Assembly (NCBI GenBank): GCA_007844125.1
Contig: CM017568.1
Location: 7,554,573 to 7,618,572, forward strand
DNA length: 64,000 bases
Source of the DNA: Sinonovacula constricta
Taxonomy: Eukaryota > Mollusca > Bivalvia > Cardiida > Solecurtidae
Reading direction: 5' to 3'
Numbering within the stretch: position 1 is the first letter of the stretch; each line of letters opens with the position of its first letter. The notes under the pieces are model-generated. The model was not told where the DNA came from. It was given only the letters and a program-made list of their open reading frames with translations, and searched no databases. This document shows, one piece after another, positions 48,758 through 60,224 of this stretch. The translations under genes were made by a program, and so were the position numbers.

Positions 48758-48822
48758 TGCCCAGGTAGGCAAGGTGGTAGAGCACATGATTACGGAGGAG
48801 GTCTTGGGTTCGAACTCAATAC
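48758..48822 (+). repeat. second tRNA-like segment inside the TIR element
   Basis: GGCAAGGTGGTAGAGCACATG (box A-like) and CTTGGGTTCGAACTC (strong box B) are correctly spaced. A SINE head is more likely than a working tRNA, because the acceptor arms do not pair well. Confidence 0.45.
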
Positions 48823-49642
48823 TGTGTATCGTTAAAGGAACCACTTCGGTTAAATCAGGATATATGCAGTTAATTGAAAGAGGGTGGCCCATAGAGGTTG
48901 AAAGGGGGTGGGGCGGGGTGTAGAGGCTATCAGACCTGAGAGATAAAAATATACGAACAACATTTGAACCGATTCATTCAGTTTGTGGAGAAGGCAGAGA
49001 CGTAAATGTGGACCAACTTTTATTGGTGCATGTCTACAGTACATGTCACAAAAGATTGTAAATGCATTTAACACGCATTTTTCTTAATGTGTCGACAACA
49101 CTGAATTATCACTTGATCTTCTATAATCACAAACATAGGCCTATATATACGTAGTCATATCATGATCAGTAGTTAAGTACAGAATAATATCCCTAAAATT
49201 GTATAGCAAACATAAATAATACATGTGAAGGATTCTGTCGGTAAGAAAATCACAACTTGAAAAACACTCGAACACGGACAAGTTCAAGCGATACATTCTA
49301 TTTATAGACGGACATTCCCGTGTTAGAAGCGCCCCCTTGCGTCCTAATGTTGAACTGGTGTTATGCGGTGTACATTTTACATTAGAGATTTGCGCCTTTA
49401 GATTAGTAACTTGTAAATTAGATTCTAGAAATGTAAAATGTAATTCGTGATTTTCGTTCAAATGTTATGTTGAAATGTTAACATTTTCATGTGATATATA
49501 AAAGTTAGGATGTAATTAGATAGCGGTATTTGGCATGCGCTGTGTTGCAATTTACAAATTGACATTTGAAGTGAAAAATCCGAGTATTGAAAGTTAGAAA
49601 TAGTAATTAGAATATTGGCGGATATCCCCTTCCATAATCGGA

Positions 49643-52600
49643 GTTTTCACATGCTATTAAGACGCAACTACGATGTTGCAGTTAATGAAAACTGAAGGTC
49701 GTGTACTGGAGGGCCCGTAAAATATATTGTCTTGCTAAAACTAACAGGTTGTTGCAACGGAACCATGCCAATGAGAATGATTTCAGACGATGCAAATAAT
49801 ACGAAACCTTAGCAACACCACAAGGACAAGTGTAACTATTATTGCTAAATGATTACAACCAGTATGTCAATCTAAACATGAAGTATTAAGCGTTCTTTAA
49901 CAGCATATTCTCATCAATATGTTCACACTTAATGGTATCATATTTTGCCTCAAATTACCAACAAGTCTTATATTTACTGTTATTTTAAAAACAACTAAAA
50001 CCTAACGAGAATAATAATGCAAACCTTATTATTTATACTTTTATTTACTCTAGTGCTCGAAGAGCAAACGAAGGCACCCATACAAAGTGTTACGAAGACA
50101 CTCATTTTGTAAAACAAAACAAACAATAACAACAAGCAAACAAGCAAACTTATCAGTTGTGGATATACATCTATACACATGTACACCTATACACATGCAC
50201 ACCTATACACATGTTCGCGCGATGACATGTTAATATAAGTGTACATACTAGCAAATTATTCGAAATATGACAAGGGTCACGGGTTTTCATTAATGATCAC
50301 AACGATGTTACTTGTGCAGTGTGGCGGTCGTAAAGAATTTCCCCTTGCACGTAATCTATGTTGTCATTTAATCCATACTTTAAGGAATGGACATTGGACT
50401 TCGGCTTGGTCATTTTTTTCTTGATTCAACAAGTTGTTTCCTTTATAATCAAAAATTTCTGTGTAGTTCTTCTAATCGAATTAATACCTCTCTCTTTAAA
50501 ACACTATGTGGGCATTATTTTTCAATGACGTCACTTCTTTCGTTAAAACTTATCAAAGAAAAGATCAGCGCTTGAACATTATTTATTCAAATAGATTGGT
50601 TTTCTTCATTGCTTGCATTTGAGAAACCCATCAGGAGGTGCGAGGTTAGAGCTCTGTAATTCCGATGTAAGCATCCCAGTCGTTCTATATTCCGACTGAC
50701 CGTTCCAAGGCGGTAAATGTCGAGTTTGCTCATTTTTTTAAATGACTGATCACAGATTTGTTCTTACTTTTCGTGAAAAAAATGTTGTCCACTCAATGAA
50801 ATATTATTAAAGAAATTATTCATTTGTATCAGAGACCAAGACCACCATATGCGATTTTTCAACGATTGTAGTACCATGTTCAGTTTAAGATGGAATTGAA
50901 GTATTAAATCCATTGAGATCAAAGGACAATGCACGTAACAATTCTGATGGAATTAAAACGATTACCTACCGCAAAGTGTACTAAAGAAGGATTCTGTAAT
51001 AAAAAACAAACTGTTGAAAACTCGGAATTGAATCTGAAGGTGTGGCGTTTAAATTAATTAACTTTTGGTGTTAAGTCAACAATTATTTCAATGGAAAACA
51101 ACAGCATTGTCGTGTTAGTAAGATGCTGCCAATTTATTTCTCGCTTGAATGGGTTAAATGGCATTTTATGCAGATTTTGCCAGAACCTGATTCATGATAA
51201 TTGAATAATATCATTTCTAAATACAAGCAATATGTAATAATGTTGTGTTTTTTTGTTTTTTTTTATTATTTATTTTTTTTTATTATTTTTTTTATTTTTG
51301 TTGTGTTTTTTTTTCAATGAGAAAATATTGAAAAATAATATGATATGAATCATATTCTTGATTTTATGCCGCATTTACTGGAGCATACTTAACATTTAAG
51401 GGCCCCCACAAAAAGGCGCTGCAGAAGTTTAATGCTGTGATTAAAATGAACATGACATACATGCGAGTTTCAGCTATCAATGTAAAATTTTTTTATACCA
51501 CTCCGAAACTCCTATTTTAAGGACAGATTTTACCCCGTAATAATCAATCATTTTAACCTCATTTTAAAGCATAAAACTTTGTTTGTAAGACTTTAAAAGC
51601 TAATTTGACTTAACAACTTCATAACCAGACTTGTCTTAGGAAAGAAGATTGTGTTAAAGGAGTATCTTTCGATGAATCATTGACGTACGTAATTAAGCTA
51701 TAAACTTGTCCATGAGAAAAAATGGTGTGTGACTCCACAGCTGTTAGTATTGAATCATGAAAACAGACAAATCTGGACCAAACGTTTTAGAATTTCTGAC
51801 GCAATACATAATATGTAATATTTAAATAATTGCCAAATTTCCATCAATATTTGCAGGCGCATATAAAAGGTAAGCTGTGTTTAATATAGGTTACCCTTAA
51901 TTCAGTTAATGAAATTTAATCAAAGAATTTAGTATCTTTATTATGGACAGTTGAATTTTCGAGTGTGCATGATTGTTTTTATGATTTTTTAAAGCAAAAG
52001 ATCTTGGCATACATCGATTTTTATAACCTTACTGATAAAAATGTACACAATTTTATCATTATGCAGGACGTCTATCGACAAGAACAAATGCATGTACCTG
52101 CAGTATTTGAATTCAATTGCAGATAAATTTTCATCATAAACTTTTTATTTTGAGTTTTTTAATGGCTTAGCGCCCTATAATGCCACACTTATACAAAATA
52201 TATTGCGTAAGGCCAAAATCTAGTAAAGATTTGATCAGTGTTTGATGTCCTGAGTTTACATACATTTTAACTCCCTACATGCAAATAACCATAAGCTCGC
52301 TTACTATTAGTTTTCACGACCTTGTTGAAAAAGTGTTTGTATTAAATGACAACACATGTCAGATCATCTATATAGAAAATACCAGATCGTTGCGTAAAGA
52401 AAGTAGTATCAAAACGAGGCTAAAATCAAACTATTCTCAGTGATAACCTCTAACTTGTTCAACACCGGCCAAGTTTTATTATTATCATGCTATTAATGGC
52501 AAGACAGCAGTGTACAATGCTTGGTTTGTTTTAATGTCACTTACTTAACTTAGTTTGGCTATACATTTCGTATTATATCTCGATTGCTATGTATTGATAC

Positions 52601-52800
52601 GCGTATATAATAAGATAAAAAGTAAAATTAAGAAATCTTTTTAAAACTCTTCTGTTCTTTTTGACTGCGTGTATATTTAGTTGTACATCAGGGAATATCC
52701 ATTAATCCCGTTGACTCAAAGGCGATACAAAAGCAGGATATCCAGTGTTGTGTCAACACTACGCTCTGATTCCTATTGACCATCTCCATTACTTGAATAT
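49643..52800. other. no gene identified
   Basis: AT-rich intergenic DNA with a T-rich low-complexity run at about 51246-51315. No protein-like frame with splice support. Confidence 0.4.
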
Positions 52801-52804
52801 CCTA

Positions 52805-52990
52805 ACCCTCCCCCAGCGCGAGTCCCGGTCGGGGCGAGAACTGTTATGTGGGGACACTTTCATGATAACTGAGGTGCGCCGGTGGTTTTATCCAGACATA
52901 AGCCTACGGTCTTCCTCCATCAATAGATTGATGGACACGCCAATATGCCCATAATTGTGTCGGTGCGATTTAACAAAGACCAAAACAAAC
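52805..52990 (+). mobile_element. SINE family A copy
   Basis: GCGAGTCCCGGTCGGGGCGAGAACTGTTATGT then ctgaggtgcgccggtgg, atccagacataagcct, core GGTCTTCCTCCATCAA, and a 3' part gtcggtgcgatttaacaaag with an A-rich tail. The box A half has been lost. Confidence 0.68.
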
Positions 52991-53845
52991 TGATTGTTTC
53001 GCTTCACGTTCTATTCCAGTAGAAGTATAGGACAGTATATAACACTTATGAATTGTTGATATTATTCCGCATAATCATTTTCTACTTTAAAGATCTACAA
53101 ACAGACAGATATGTTATTCTCTATACGTTCAACGTATAATGGTGGTTCTTCATATTCTTATAGGTATCGGCAGCAAGCAGTTCGGGCTCTTGAACGAATT
53201 AGAGACTATTTACATTAAATCCATTATTTTTCTTTCAACTCTTCATTCTTTGTACGTAAAACATAGCATACAAATTAAGCCGAATTTTATGTAAGTTGAA
53301 ATAATTATAAGAAGTCACGCATTATTAAAGTGATGATGCTGCTTTCAAGTTTAGTAAGCATATTTAGCTTTCGGTCCACTTAACTATTAAATGAACCATT
53401 TCCATCCAAATCTTATCACATTTAATACTTGCCGTCTACATTTTAGAAGACATTTTTATCATTAATTAGATAATAATAAACTAATTTACCATGGATGATG
53501 TAAGGTTATGATGCCGATTGTTCCAATTGGTAATGATAGCGCTGCAAGTATTGTGGCATTCGGTGCTTAGGAAGGTAGACACATCTGAAATATTTTTTGT
53601 GAAAGGAAACCACTCCTTCTCAAAATACACAATTCCACCTTCATTGATGTGGCTTTTTTCTGTTGCGCCATTGGTCGTAACAATGTAAACATTCGATGAT
53701 GCAGCTATGAGAGTTGAACCGAATAACTCTGCCCTTGGTGTCATATCCTTACATTGAAATACGGAACTTCTTTTTTGTCGCGCTAGAAATACTTGAAATT
53801 TGTTAGGTAGGCTATATTAGCGTGATGCAGTAACAATGTATTAAC
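52991..53845. other. no gene identified
   Basis: A minus-strand frame of 87 codons (53481-53744) is present, but it has no recognised domain and no convincing splice sites. Confidence 0.35.
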
Positions 53846-54155
53846 ATCGGACCTGGTAGCGCAATCGGTACAGCGTCAGCTCCTGGTACGGCAGACCCCG
53901 GGTTCGATCCCGGGCCGCGACAGATCAAAGTCGTTAATAAATGGTAGTGGTATAGCTCCAATGCTGACGCTCAAGCAAATATAAGGGTAGTTCTGGTTGG
54001 CCCGGTGCCGAGATAATGTGACAGGGTGTGGCATCATACCAGTTGTTCACGGCATGCTATACACAGTAAAGGCAGCACTATACATGCTTCAAGTGGACAC
54101 CGTCCACAAATACTGTTGTTAGGACGATTAACCCAGTAAACAACAAACTGTATTC
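53846..54155 (+). mobile_element. tRNA-derived SINE, family B (best copy)
   Basis: Head TCGGACCTGGTAGCGCAATCGG (box A-like) and GGGTTCGATCCCGGG (box B, 53900-53914), then gatcaaagtcgttaataaatgg, acgctcaagcaaatataag, ttcacggcatgctatac and a tail attaacccagtaaacaa. This copy keeps both Pol III boxes. Confidence 0.85.
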
Positions 54156-54992
54156 ATAATACAAACTTGCACAGGCAGCACTGGTTGAGATAAATTGAAA
54201 CGCGGAAACAACTTGCGTTCGTTTCGACTTAACAGAAATTCGTTTGAATTAAAGAGCAATAATACCACAACACCTCAACTCCATACATTAATAGATTGTC
54301 TGTCTTGAATCTCGTGCGGATGTAAAAGCACGAAGATGTGATGCTCTACCATTTAAATTCTATTAACGAAAAAAAAGTAGTTAACACCTCCCAGTGTGTT
54401 TAGCCTCTAGGCGTCCATCACATCATTTTAAGTTTTTTGGTAATTTTTAGATTTATAGACGGTGAAAATGTTGATTATCTTGAATATTAAACGTCGATGC
54501 TCGCCGATACTACTCAAATTCAAACGGTAAATACTCATTAAAACCAAGTTGTTGATTGTCTATGCTTTCACAGCACTAACTCTGGTTAAACCGTGATAAA
54601 TTTAACTGACACGTGGGGTTCCATTTTTCAATTAAGTGTCAGAATTGTTTAATTTATTACATTTCTTAACAAAACATAAAGCAATAATTGCAGTATTTTG
54701 AATTCACACCGAATCCGATACCTGTTTGCAATGACAGGTGGGGATTTATAAATATAGTATTGTGATCTATGGCAAAATAGTAACTAACATCGGTAAACTT
54801 TTGTTTTGAAATTCTTTGTCATTGCCTCCTTGTTGTTGTTGATTTGCTGTAAATTATTAACTATCAATTATCAATGGTTTATTCAAAGTTTATATTTTAT
54901 TTGAATTGTGTGCTTTATTGACAGTGTAAGCTTCATAAGAAGTGTATGCTTATTTTATTATTTTAAAATGTATGCTTTATTTTTATGTGTAT
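54156..54992. other. no gene identified
   Basis: AT-rich sequence leading to the second solo-LTR copy. Nothing supported. Confidence 0.4.
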
Positions 54993-55702
54993 TGTTATGT
55001 ACAGTAGTACACCAGCGTTTTAGTTTACAAGGGGTTGTTTACCGTTGTAGTATTAGTTATGACGTAGCATTCGCGTAACAGCCAGAAAGAAAAGGATCAT
55101 GCTAGAAAATTAATTTGTTTATTTTTAACTGGGTTTCGTGAATTGTCTGGAGACTTCTAAGTTCTAGAAATTCTTTGGGTCTATATTAGGGCTTTTTAGC
55201 CGATTTAAGTTTAAGTTCGGACATAGAGTTTGGACATAGAGTTTGGAAATACTTGCAGCTTCTTATTAAACATTTCTGTGTTAGAACTAACGTGGACTTA
55301 TTATATTCTACAGTGATATAAATATTAAAGTGTTGATTTTGGAATTATGTCAATTAAATTCGTGTATTGTTCAACCTTTGAATTATTTCTACTGTGCGTA
55401 TCTACAAGGACATTCTACTGAAAAATCTTCAGGATCATTTGACGTTAGCTTATTAATTGGACTATTAAAGGGACACCTCCTAAAGGGACAAATTGTAAGC
55501 TGACTAACATTCATTTTGCATTCTCCAATTTTGTCTGATATATTTGTTATTGTTTTATTACGCCATAGATCTAATTATTTATTAAAATAAAACATGATTG
55601 TACTAGTTTGTTGCTGGCTTGTTCTTACTGTTACACCATTTCGTCGTTTAATAAACGTGCCAATTTATAAATAAATCTTAAATAGCGACACCGGTCGTAA
55701 CA
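54993..55702 (+). mobile_element. solo-LTR-like repeat, copy 2 (uninterrupted)
   Basis: TGTTATGTACAGTAGTACACC ... CACCGGTCGTAACA, colinear with the copy at 17024-20150 apart from small indels. It includes the AATAAAAC near the end and shared blocks such as gtttggaaatacttgcagct and attaattggac. It serves as the empty-site proof for the hAT insertion in copy 1. No internal retroelement domain flanks it. Flanks tgtat and ttatg do not form a clean duplication. Confidence 0.6.
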
Positions 55703-56740
55703 TTATGCTTTATTGATGATGTTTTCTTTAATCGACGTATACGCTTTATTGGAAGGTTTTGCTTAATTTGAAATATATGCTTTCTTTAAAATATATGGTT
55801 TATTCGAAACATATGGTTTATTCAACATGTATAGTATTTGATTCAAAATGTCGACATTATGCTATCGGACGTTTTGTATAAGCTATAGCACAGTCGATAG
55901 GCGGTGGAAAGGCCCCTTCGTTAGTGCACCTACCTGTGTATCCCAGTCATTAATCATACCTGTGTTGATCCCTGTTCGCTCCCCGCTGACAGGCATCGTG
56001 TCGGTCGGAAACAGATATCACTGGCTTGTCTCCCGGATACAGGGGTCGGGGGCCGGAACGTGTACCTAACTCAGGCAATTTTGTGTCCCAAAAAGTCACG
56101 TTTTTCTATCTTTCAGCCAAGGCAGGGTCGATTGAAACCAAAATCCCGTTTTGTCTTGAAGTGATTATAGTTGAGAAAAGTCTAAATAATAACTTGCATT
56201 TACTTCAAAGAGGCGAAACTAACGTCAAATAACCACATCAACCCGTCAATTTATTACTTTTATGTTCAATGTAAGGTTTCAAATTTAATGTTTATATGCG
56301 AATGCTATTTTATTGAAAACATTGTTTTAGTCAAGAAGATTGTGTACAGCGGGGACAGGCAGGCAGAAAGAATTGGGTTTTAAACTATCGGGTTCAAGTT
56401 TGTTCATATAAACCAGTTTATCCTATCAGTCGTGCAACCGCCCACAGTATGCGGACGCATGACTGCTTCCTTATAGATGTATGGAATCAAGACGTAACAT
56501 AGACATTAAATGTTTAATATTCAACAAAGTCGTTTGTCATGTTAGAAGAATGGGAGAATATATTACTAAATCTTGAATGAACGTTTGGGTTATAACGCTG
56601 CTCAATATGCCTTACTCCGCCATTAATCTTGCACAAGAACATTTACAAATTGAATCAATGCACAATTTCAATCTATGAATGCTTAGGGAGTTACAGTTAG
56701 TTATAGGGAATCAATAAAATAAAATTATATAATATTATTT
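55703..56740. other. no gene identified
   Basis: A GC-richer stretch (55880-56060) has an open + frame of 73 codons, but it reads like repeat DNA rather than a protein. The rest is AT-rich. Confidence 0.35.
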
Positions 56741-57600
56741 TACAAAATGGCCCATGGCCTTTCACCTCCATATCTGCTGGAACTTATTCCTGATGATGTA
56801 GGTTTTATCTCTAACTATAACTTACGAAATGCAAATCAATTCAGAAATATACCTACTAAATCAAATTCGTTTACAAATTCTTTTCTTCCCTCGGTAATAA
56901 GAGAGTGGAATAGCCTATCTATGGAAACAAAAAATTGCAGCTCTCTTAGTGGATTCAAAAGACTTATTAATTCTGACAGTCCAACGATTCCCAGGCACTA
57001 TTATCATGGTGGAAGACAATTACAAATCCAGCATGCACGGTTTCGTACTGAATGTATACCATTAAACTCTTTTTTGTTTTCTAAAAATTTGGTTATGTCT
57101 CCGAACTGTAAGTGTGGGTCACTTGAAAATATAGAACATTACTTTCTAACTTGTCCACTGTATTCTCACGAGAGGCATACATTATTCACCAAACTTTCTT
57201 TTCTACCAAGTGTCTCCCTTGACATTCTGATATATGGTGATGATACCTTGTCACTGGCTGCGAATACAAATATCGTTGATGCAGATCATAGCTTCATCAA
57301 ATCTACTTAACGTTTTAGCTTGGATTGAGTGGATATACTGAGGTTAACTTATACCCACGCCCCATGAAACCTATTTCCCATAATAAACCACCGTATATTC
57401 TCTTTTTAACTTAAAACTAATAAATTTACGGAAAAGTATTGTAAGCTAATAGCCATATCATTGTATAATTATTTCTTACAGGGAAAAGAACACGATAAGA
57501 ATATTATTCTTTCGTTCTCATCCCCATATATTGTATAACATGTTTTGTAAATGATTGCTTTTCCAAATAAAATATGTTTAAACCAAAATAAAATAAAAAA
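56735..57600 (+). mobile_element. 5'-truncated LINE, 3' end
   Basis: Holds an intact C-terminal frame (56747-57310) followed by about 290 bp of 3' UTR that ends in an AT-rich tail (aaaccaaaataaaataaaa). It is truncated upstream of the frame, as is usual for target-primed LINE insertions. Confidence 0.75.
56747..57310 (+). pseudogene. LINE ORF2 C-terminal region with CxC...H...C knuckle
   Basis: 187 open codons ending in TAA. Conserved pieces: HGLSPPYLLELIP at the start, SVIREWNSLS, RLINSD, then PNCKCGSLENIEHYFLTCPLYSHER. Cys121, Cys123, His131 and Cys136 form the C-terminal zinc knuckle found after the RT in many non-LTR elements; the reverse transcriptase itself is gone. No stop interrupts the piece, so it is fairly young. 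The start Met is simply the first ATG in the truncated frame. Confidence 0.82.
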
Positions 57601-58860
57601 TCAACTTCAAATTGTGAAACATTAATTGACATTTATGAACCTATTATGGTTTTTCACTTGTACGGAGAATATGCAAGTTCCATGCAAATATTAATAAATG
57701 TTATGTTACTTTATTTGCATACATATAGAATATGACAGATACAGATAAGGGGTTTTCAAGACAGTATCAATGTAACAGTATAAATTCAACATGGTTATAT
57801 TTTATTTTCATATAAACAAATATATTATTATAACATATAGAATGCCGATATATACTTACATCCGTGTATACAAGGGCCTAGAAAACTCACTTTTCAATGT
57901 ATTCTGTCAATTACACACCCTCACAATAATACTTTCACGTTTAATTGTAATTGATAGTGTTGTTAATTGATTTGTAAGACTAGTACAGAGAACTATATAC
58001 AGCTGCTGCTGATGATACATGAAAATGATACTTAATTTTCCATTTCATGATTTGTAAGTTTCATTATAACCTAAAAGGCTACAACTGAGTAAGAATTTCA
58101 ATGAGCTAATAAAACCAAATGTGAGTGCCTAAACTCATGTTTTGATTCTCTGATTGCGGAAGCCTAATTACTTGTTACATCTGAAGATTCGCGTGTGTAC
58201 GTGGAATACATGTCAGCTTTGGAATTATTTTCACAATTTTACGTACATTGTATGTATTATGACACGAGCTACGGGGTATTACATGTATTTGTAAAGAGAT
58301 GGTGAGAAGCACCGACGGAAAGGTGTTAACCGACATCATCCGTTATCACTACAACCGACGTCACCAGATATCAACAGGGTGAGACGTGTTAGTAAATTTA
58401 TCGTCCATGTGCATGGTTTTACAGACAAAACAATAACTTTTGTTGTTTATTCTTGACAAAATACCCTTTAGCCGACAACAATTGAGTTAATATTATTCTT
58501 CAATAATTTCCAACCACATCAAGCAAAACAAGACTTACTACTGCTGACTGAGAAGTGCAAGTACACCTGTCTTAGGCTCCGCACTGTTAGGATAGGCTAG
58601 ATCAATTGGTGTTTAGCATGCCTGTATGTAGAAATAGAAAAATAATGACAACACTCGTGATAGTTAACACGTGCACACACGCACACACGACGTCATCAGG
58701 TTAAGAAGTACTGCTATTCGTAACTGGTGAGAGTAAAAAAAAAATTCTCACAAATACATGTGTCTATGTTATGCACGTGGCTTTTAAGCCTAATAAATCT
58801 AAAGGACATAAAATGAAACTACAATTCCAATCTTCTTTGTGCATCACTTTTAAAATCTTC
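57601..58860 (-). other. downstream flank of the RERG-like gene; no other gene seen
   Basis: AT-rich sequence. The 3' end of the minus-strand GTPase gene should fall near 58840. Nothing else supported. Confidence 0.4.
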
Positions 58861-58866
58861 TTTATT
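58861..58866 (-). promoter_or_regulatory. poly(A) signal of the RERG-like gene
   Basis: AATAAA on the minus strand about 110 nt past the TGA at 58979-58977. Confidence 0.5.
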
Positions 58867-58976
58867 TACACTTCCCACACTTATTGTTTATATCACAATT
58901 CGCTTGGAAAGAAGAAAAACATCAAAATACCGATGCTGATGAGTCACAGAATCCTTAACCAACAAGTATACCATAT

Positions 58977-59399
58977 TCAGGTCGGACTATTTACCTTATT
59001 TGTCGGAGTTTTAAACATTTTCGTGAAAACCTGTCGCATCTGATGCGCAGAACTGCGTCTCCGAGGCTTAGATTCTAACATTTTTCGCCTTTTTACTTCC
59101 CGGTGAAGTTCGTGAAACACTTCCGTGATTTCTTCGCCGCCATCGGAAGCAGAAGTCTCGAAGAACGCGCATGCCCAGTCTTGCGCCACGCGCTCTCCTT
59201 CACATGCGGGAACTTTCACTTCGTGTAACAAATCCACTTTGTTGCCCACAAGAATACATTGTACGTTTGTTTTCTTCACGTCGTCCAAAGTCTGTTTCAT
59301 GTTCACAACTTCCTCAAAACTCTGTTTATCGTTTATCGCATACACAAGCACAAAGCCGTCTGCCCAGCGCACGTGTCCCTCTCTGTGTATCGTCCATTC
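58977..59399 (-). CDS. RERG-like small GTPase, last exon
   Basis: The exon begins at acceptor TTTTTTTTCAG (AG at 59401-59400) and runs 140 codons to TGA at 58979-58977. It continues the G3 motif (DTAGQ, previous exon) with EWTIHREGHVRWADGF, then carries G4 NKVD (residues 53-56) and G5 ETSAS (81-85). The closing helix EITEVFHELHREVKRRK and a basic tail KPRRRSSAHQMRQVFTKMF match the RERG/RASL12 branch of Ras-like proteins in order and spacing. That branch, like this protein, lacks a CAAX prenylation box; vertebrate RERG restrains growth and is cytosolic. It is a signalling switch that binds and hydrolyses GTP. Exact orthology (RERG versus RASL11/12) is inference. Confidence 0.9.
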   Translation of the reverse strand, partial: EWTIHREGHVRWADGFVLVYAINDKQSFEEVVNMKQTLDDVKKTNVQCILVGNKVDLLHEVKVPACEGERVAQDWACAFFETSASDGGEEITEVFHELHREVKRRKMLESKPRRRSSAHQMRQVFTKMFKTPTNKVNSPT

Positions 59400-60150
59400 C
59401 TGAAAAAAAATAGCATTTACCTAAAATAGTAGAGTAATATAATGCTCTAATGTGATCTGATGCAATTATTTTTTAATTAATAACTATATAAGTCCTGTTT
59501 AAAAATACGCGTTGTTATTACATAGACATACTTCTCAGGCAACCACGGCGATGTAAGATTGTCAATCATCGGTAAAACTATACTTATTATGTTTGTTTGG
59601 TTGAATATAGGAAAAATGACAAAAAGACTCGCCAATGTTGAAGCCAGCTGATAGCCATCCCACACGTGAAATTACAACCTTGCTAAGTTCTAGACATGTA
59701 CATGTATTTTTGCCTTTTGTTTATATACACTAACTTTATGCTATTTTCACTGCACATGGCTTGCTTAATCGTAGCAGTAGGAAAAGTAAATGCAAATTGC
59801 AACTTGAGTATTACACATATGTTTAATGAGTTGGAAACGGTGTTGAGCCGCCATATTATTGATAATTATGTATATGCTTGTGTGTCAATGAACGCCTGCT
59901 TCAGCTGACTTGCAAAGCGTCGGAGGCTCTACTAAGGCAGCTCAATGCGACCTGCTTTCACTCATATCTGGCGGTGGTTAATATGATTATAACTGTGTCG
60001 CTGCGAGATAATTAAAACAATAACAAACATCTTCATGATCATCAACAACAATAACATTTGCACTGTTAAGATCATATCACCTACAAAAACAAAATCAATT
60101 GTGTCCAGATTTGCTCAGCCCCAGACTTGACGGTCATGATTATAGTTTAC
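59400..60150 (-). other. intron of the RERG-like gene
   Basis: A 751-nt intron with donor GTAAAC (60150-60145) and a strong T-tract acceptor. It contains a degraded SINE A copy on the opposite strand. Confidence 0.85.
59895..60035 (+). mobile_element. SINE family A, degraded copy
   Basis: cttcagctgacttgcaaagcg and, further on, gattataactgtgtcgctgcgag plus ttaaaacaataacaaac parallel the middle and 3' part of copies at 30446 and 52805. The conserved core is mutated. Confidence 0.4.
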
Positions 60151-60224
60151 CTGTCCAGCGGTGTCCAGTATCTCCATGGTTACAGGCTCGTCGTCAATCA
60201 CAGTCTGGTGCTTGTACGACCGCT
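60151..60224 (-). CDS. RERG-like small GTPase, switch I to G3 exon
   Basis: A 74-nt exon between acceptor ATATTCCAG and donor CAG/GTAAAC. It begins two bases into a codon, then encodes RSYKHQTVIDDEPVTMEILDTAGQ split over the exon end. It carries the effector-loop Thr (HQT) and the G3 DTAGQ motif, and joins the last exon in phase 0. The preceding exon (P-loop, G1) must supply one base and was not found up to 64000, so the gene extends beyond the window. Confidence 0.9.

Larger units (their letters stand above)
47889..49636. mobile_element. 1.75 kb TIR DNA element, superfamily unassigned
   Basis: The ends are perfect inverted repeats of 27 bp (TATGGAAGGGGATATCCGCC, continuing AATATTC) flanked by a 6-bp duplication ATCGGA. 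A second, imperfect inverted block (AATTTGCAAATTGCAACAC / AATTTGTAAATTGCAACAC) lies just inside. The left third has short direct repeats of 'cacaattctcaagtcacaaat'. No transposase frame remains, so it is non-autonomous. It carries two tRNA-like segments inside. A 6-bp duplication would suit groups such as IS3EU or Dada, but the TIR does not let me choose. Confidence 0.8.

Noticed and set aside
48758..48822. Functional tRNA gene
   Set aside because: Box A and box B are good but the arms do not pair into a cloverleaf; a SINE head is more likely.
55848..56069. 73-codon + frame in a GC-richer stretch
   Set aside because: No domain, no splice sites; resembles repeat DNA.
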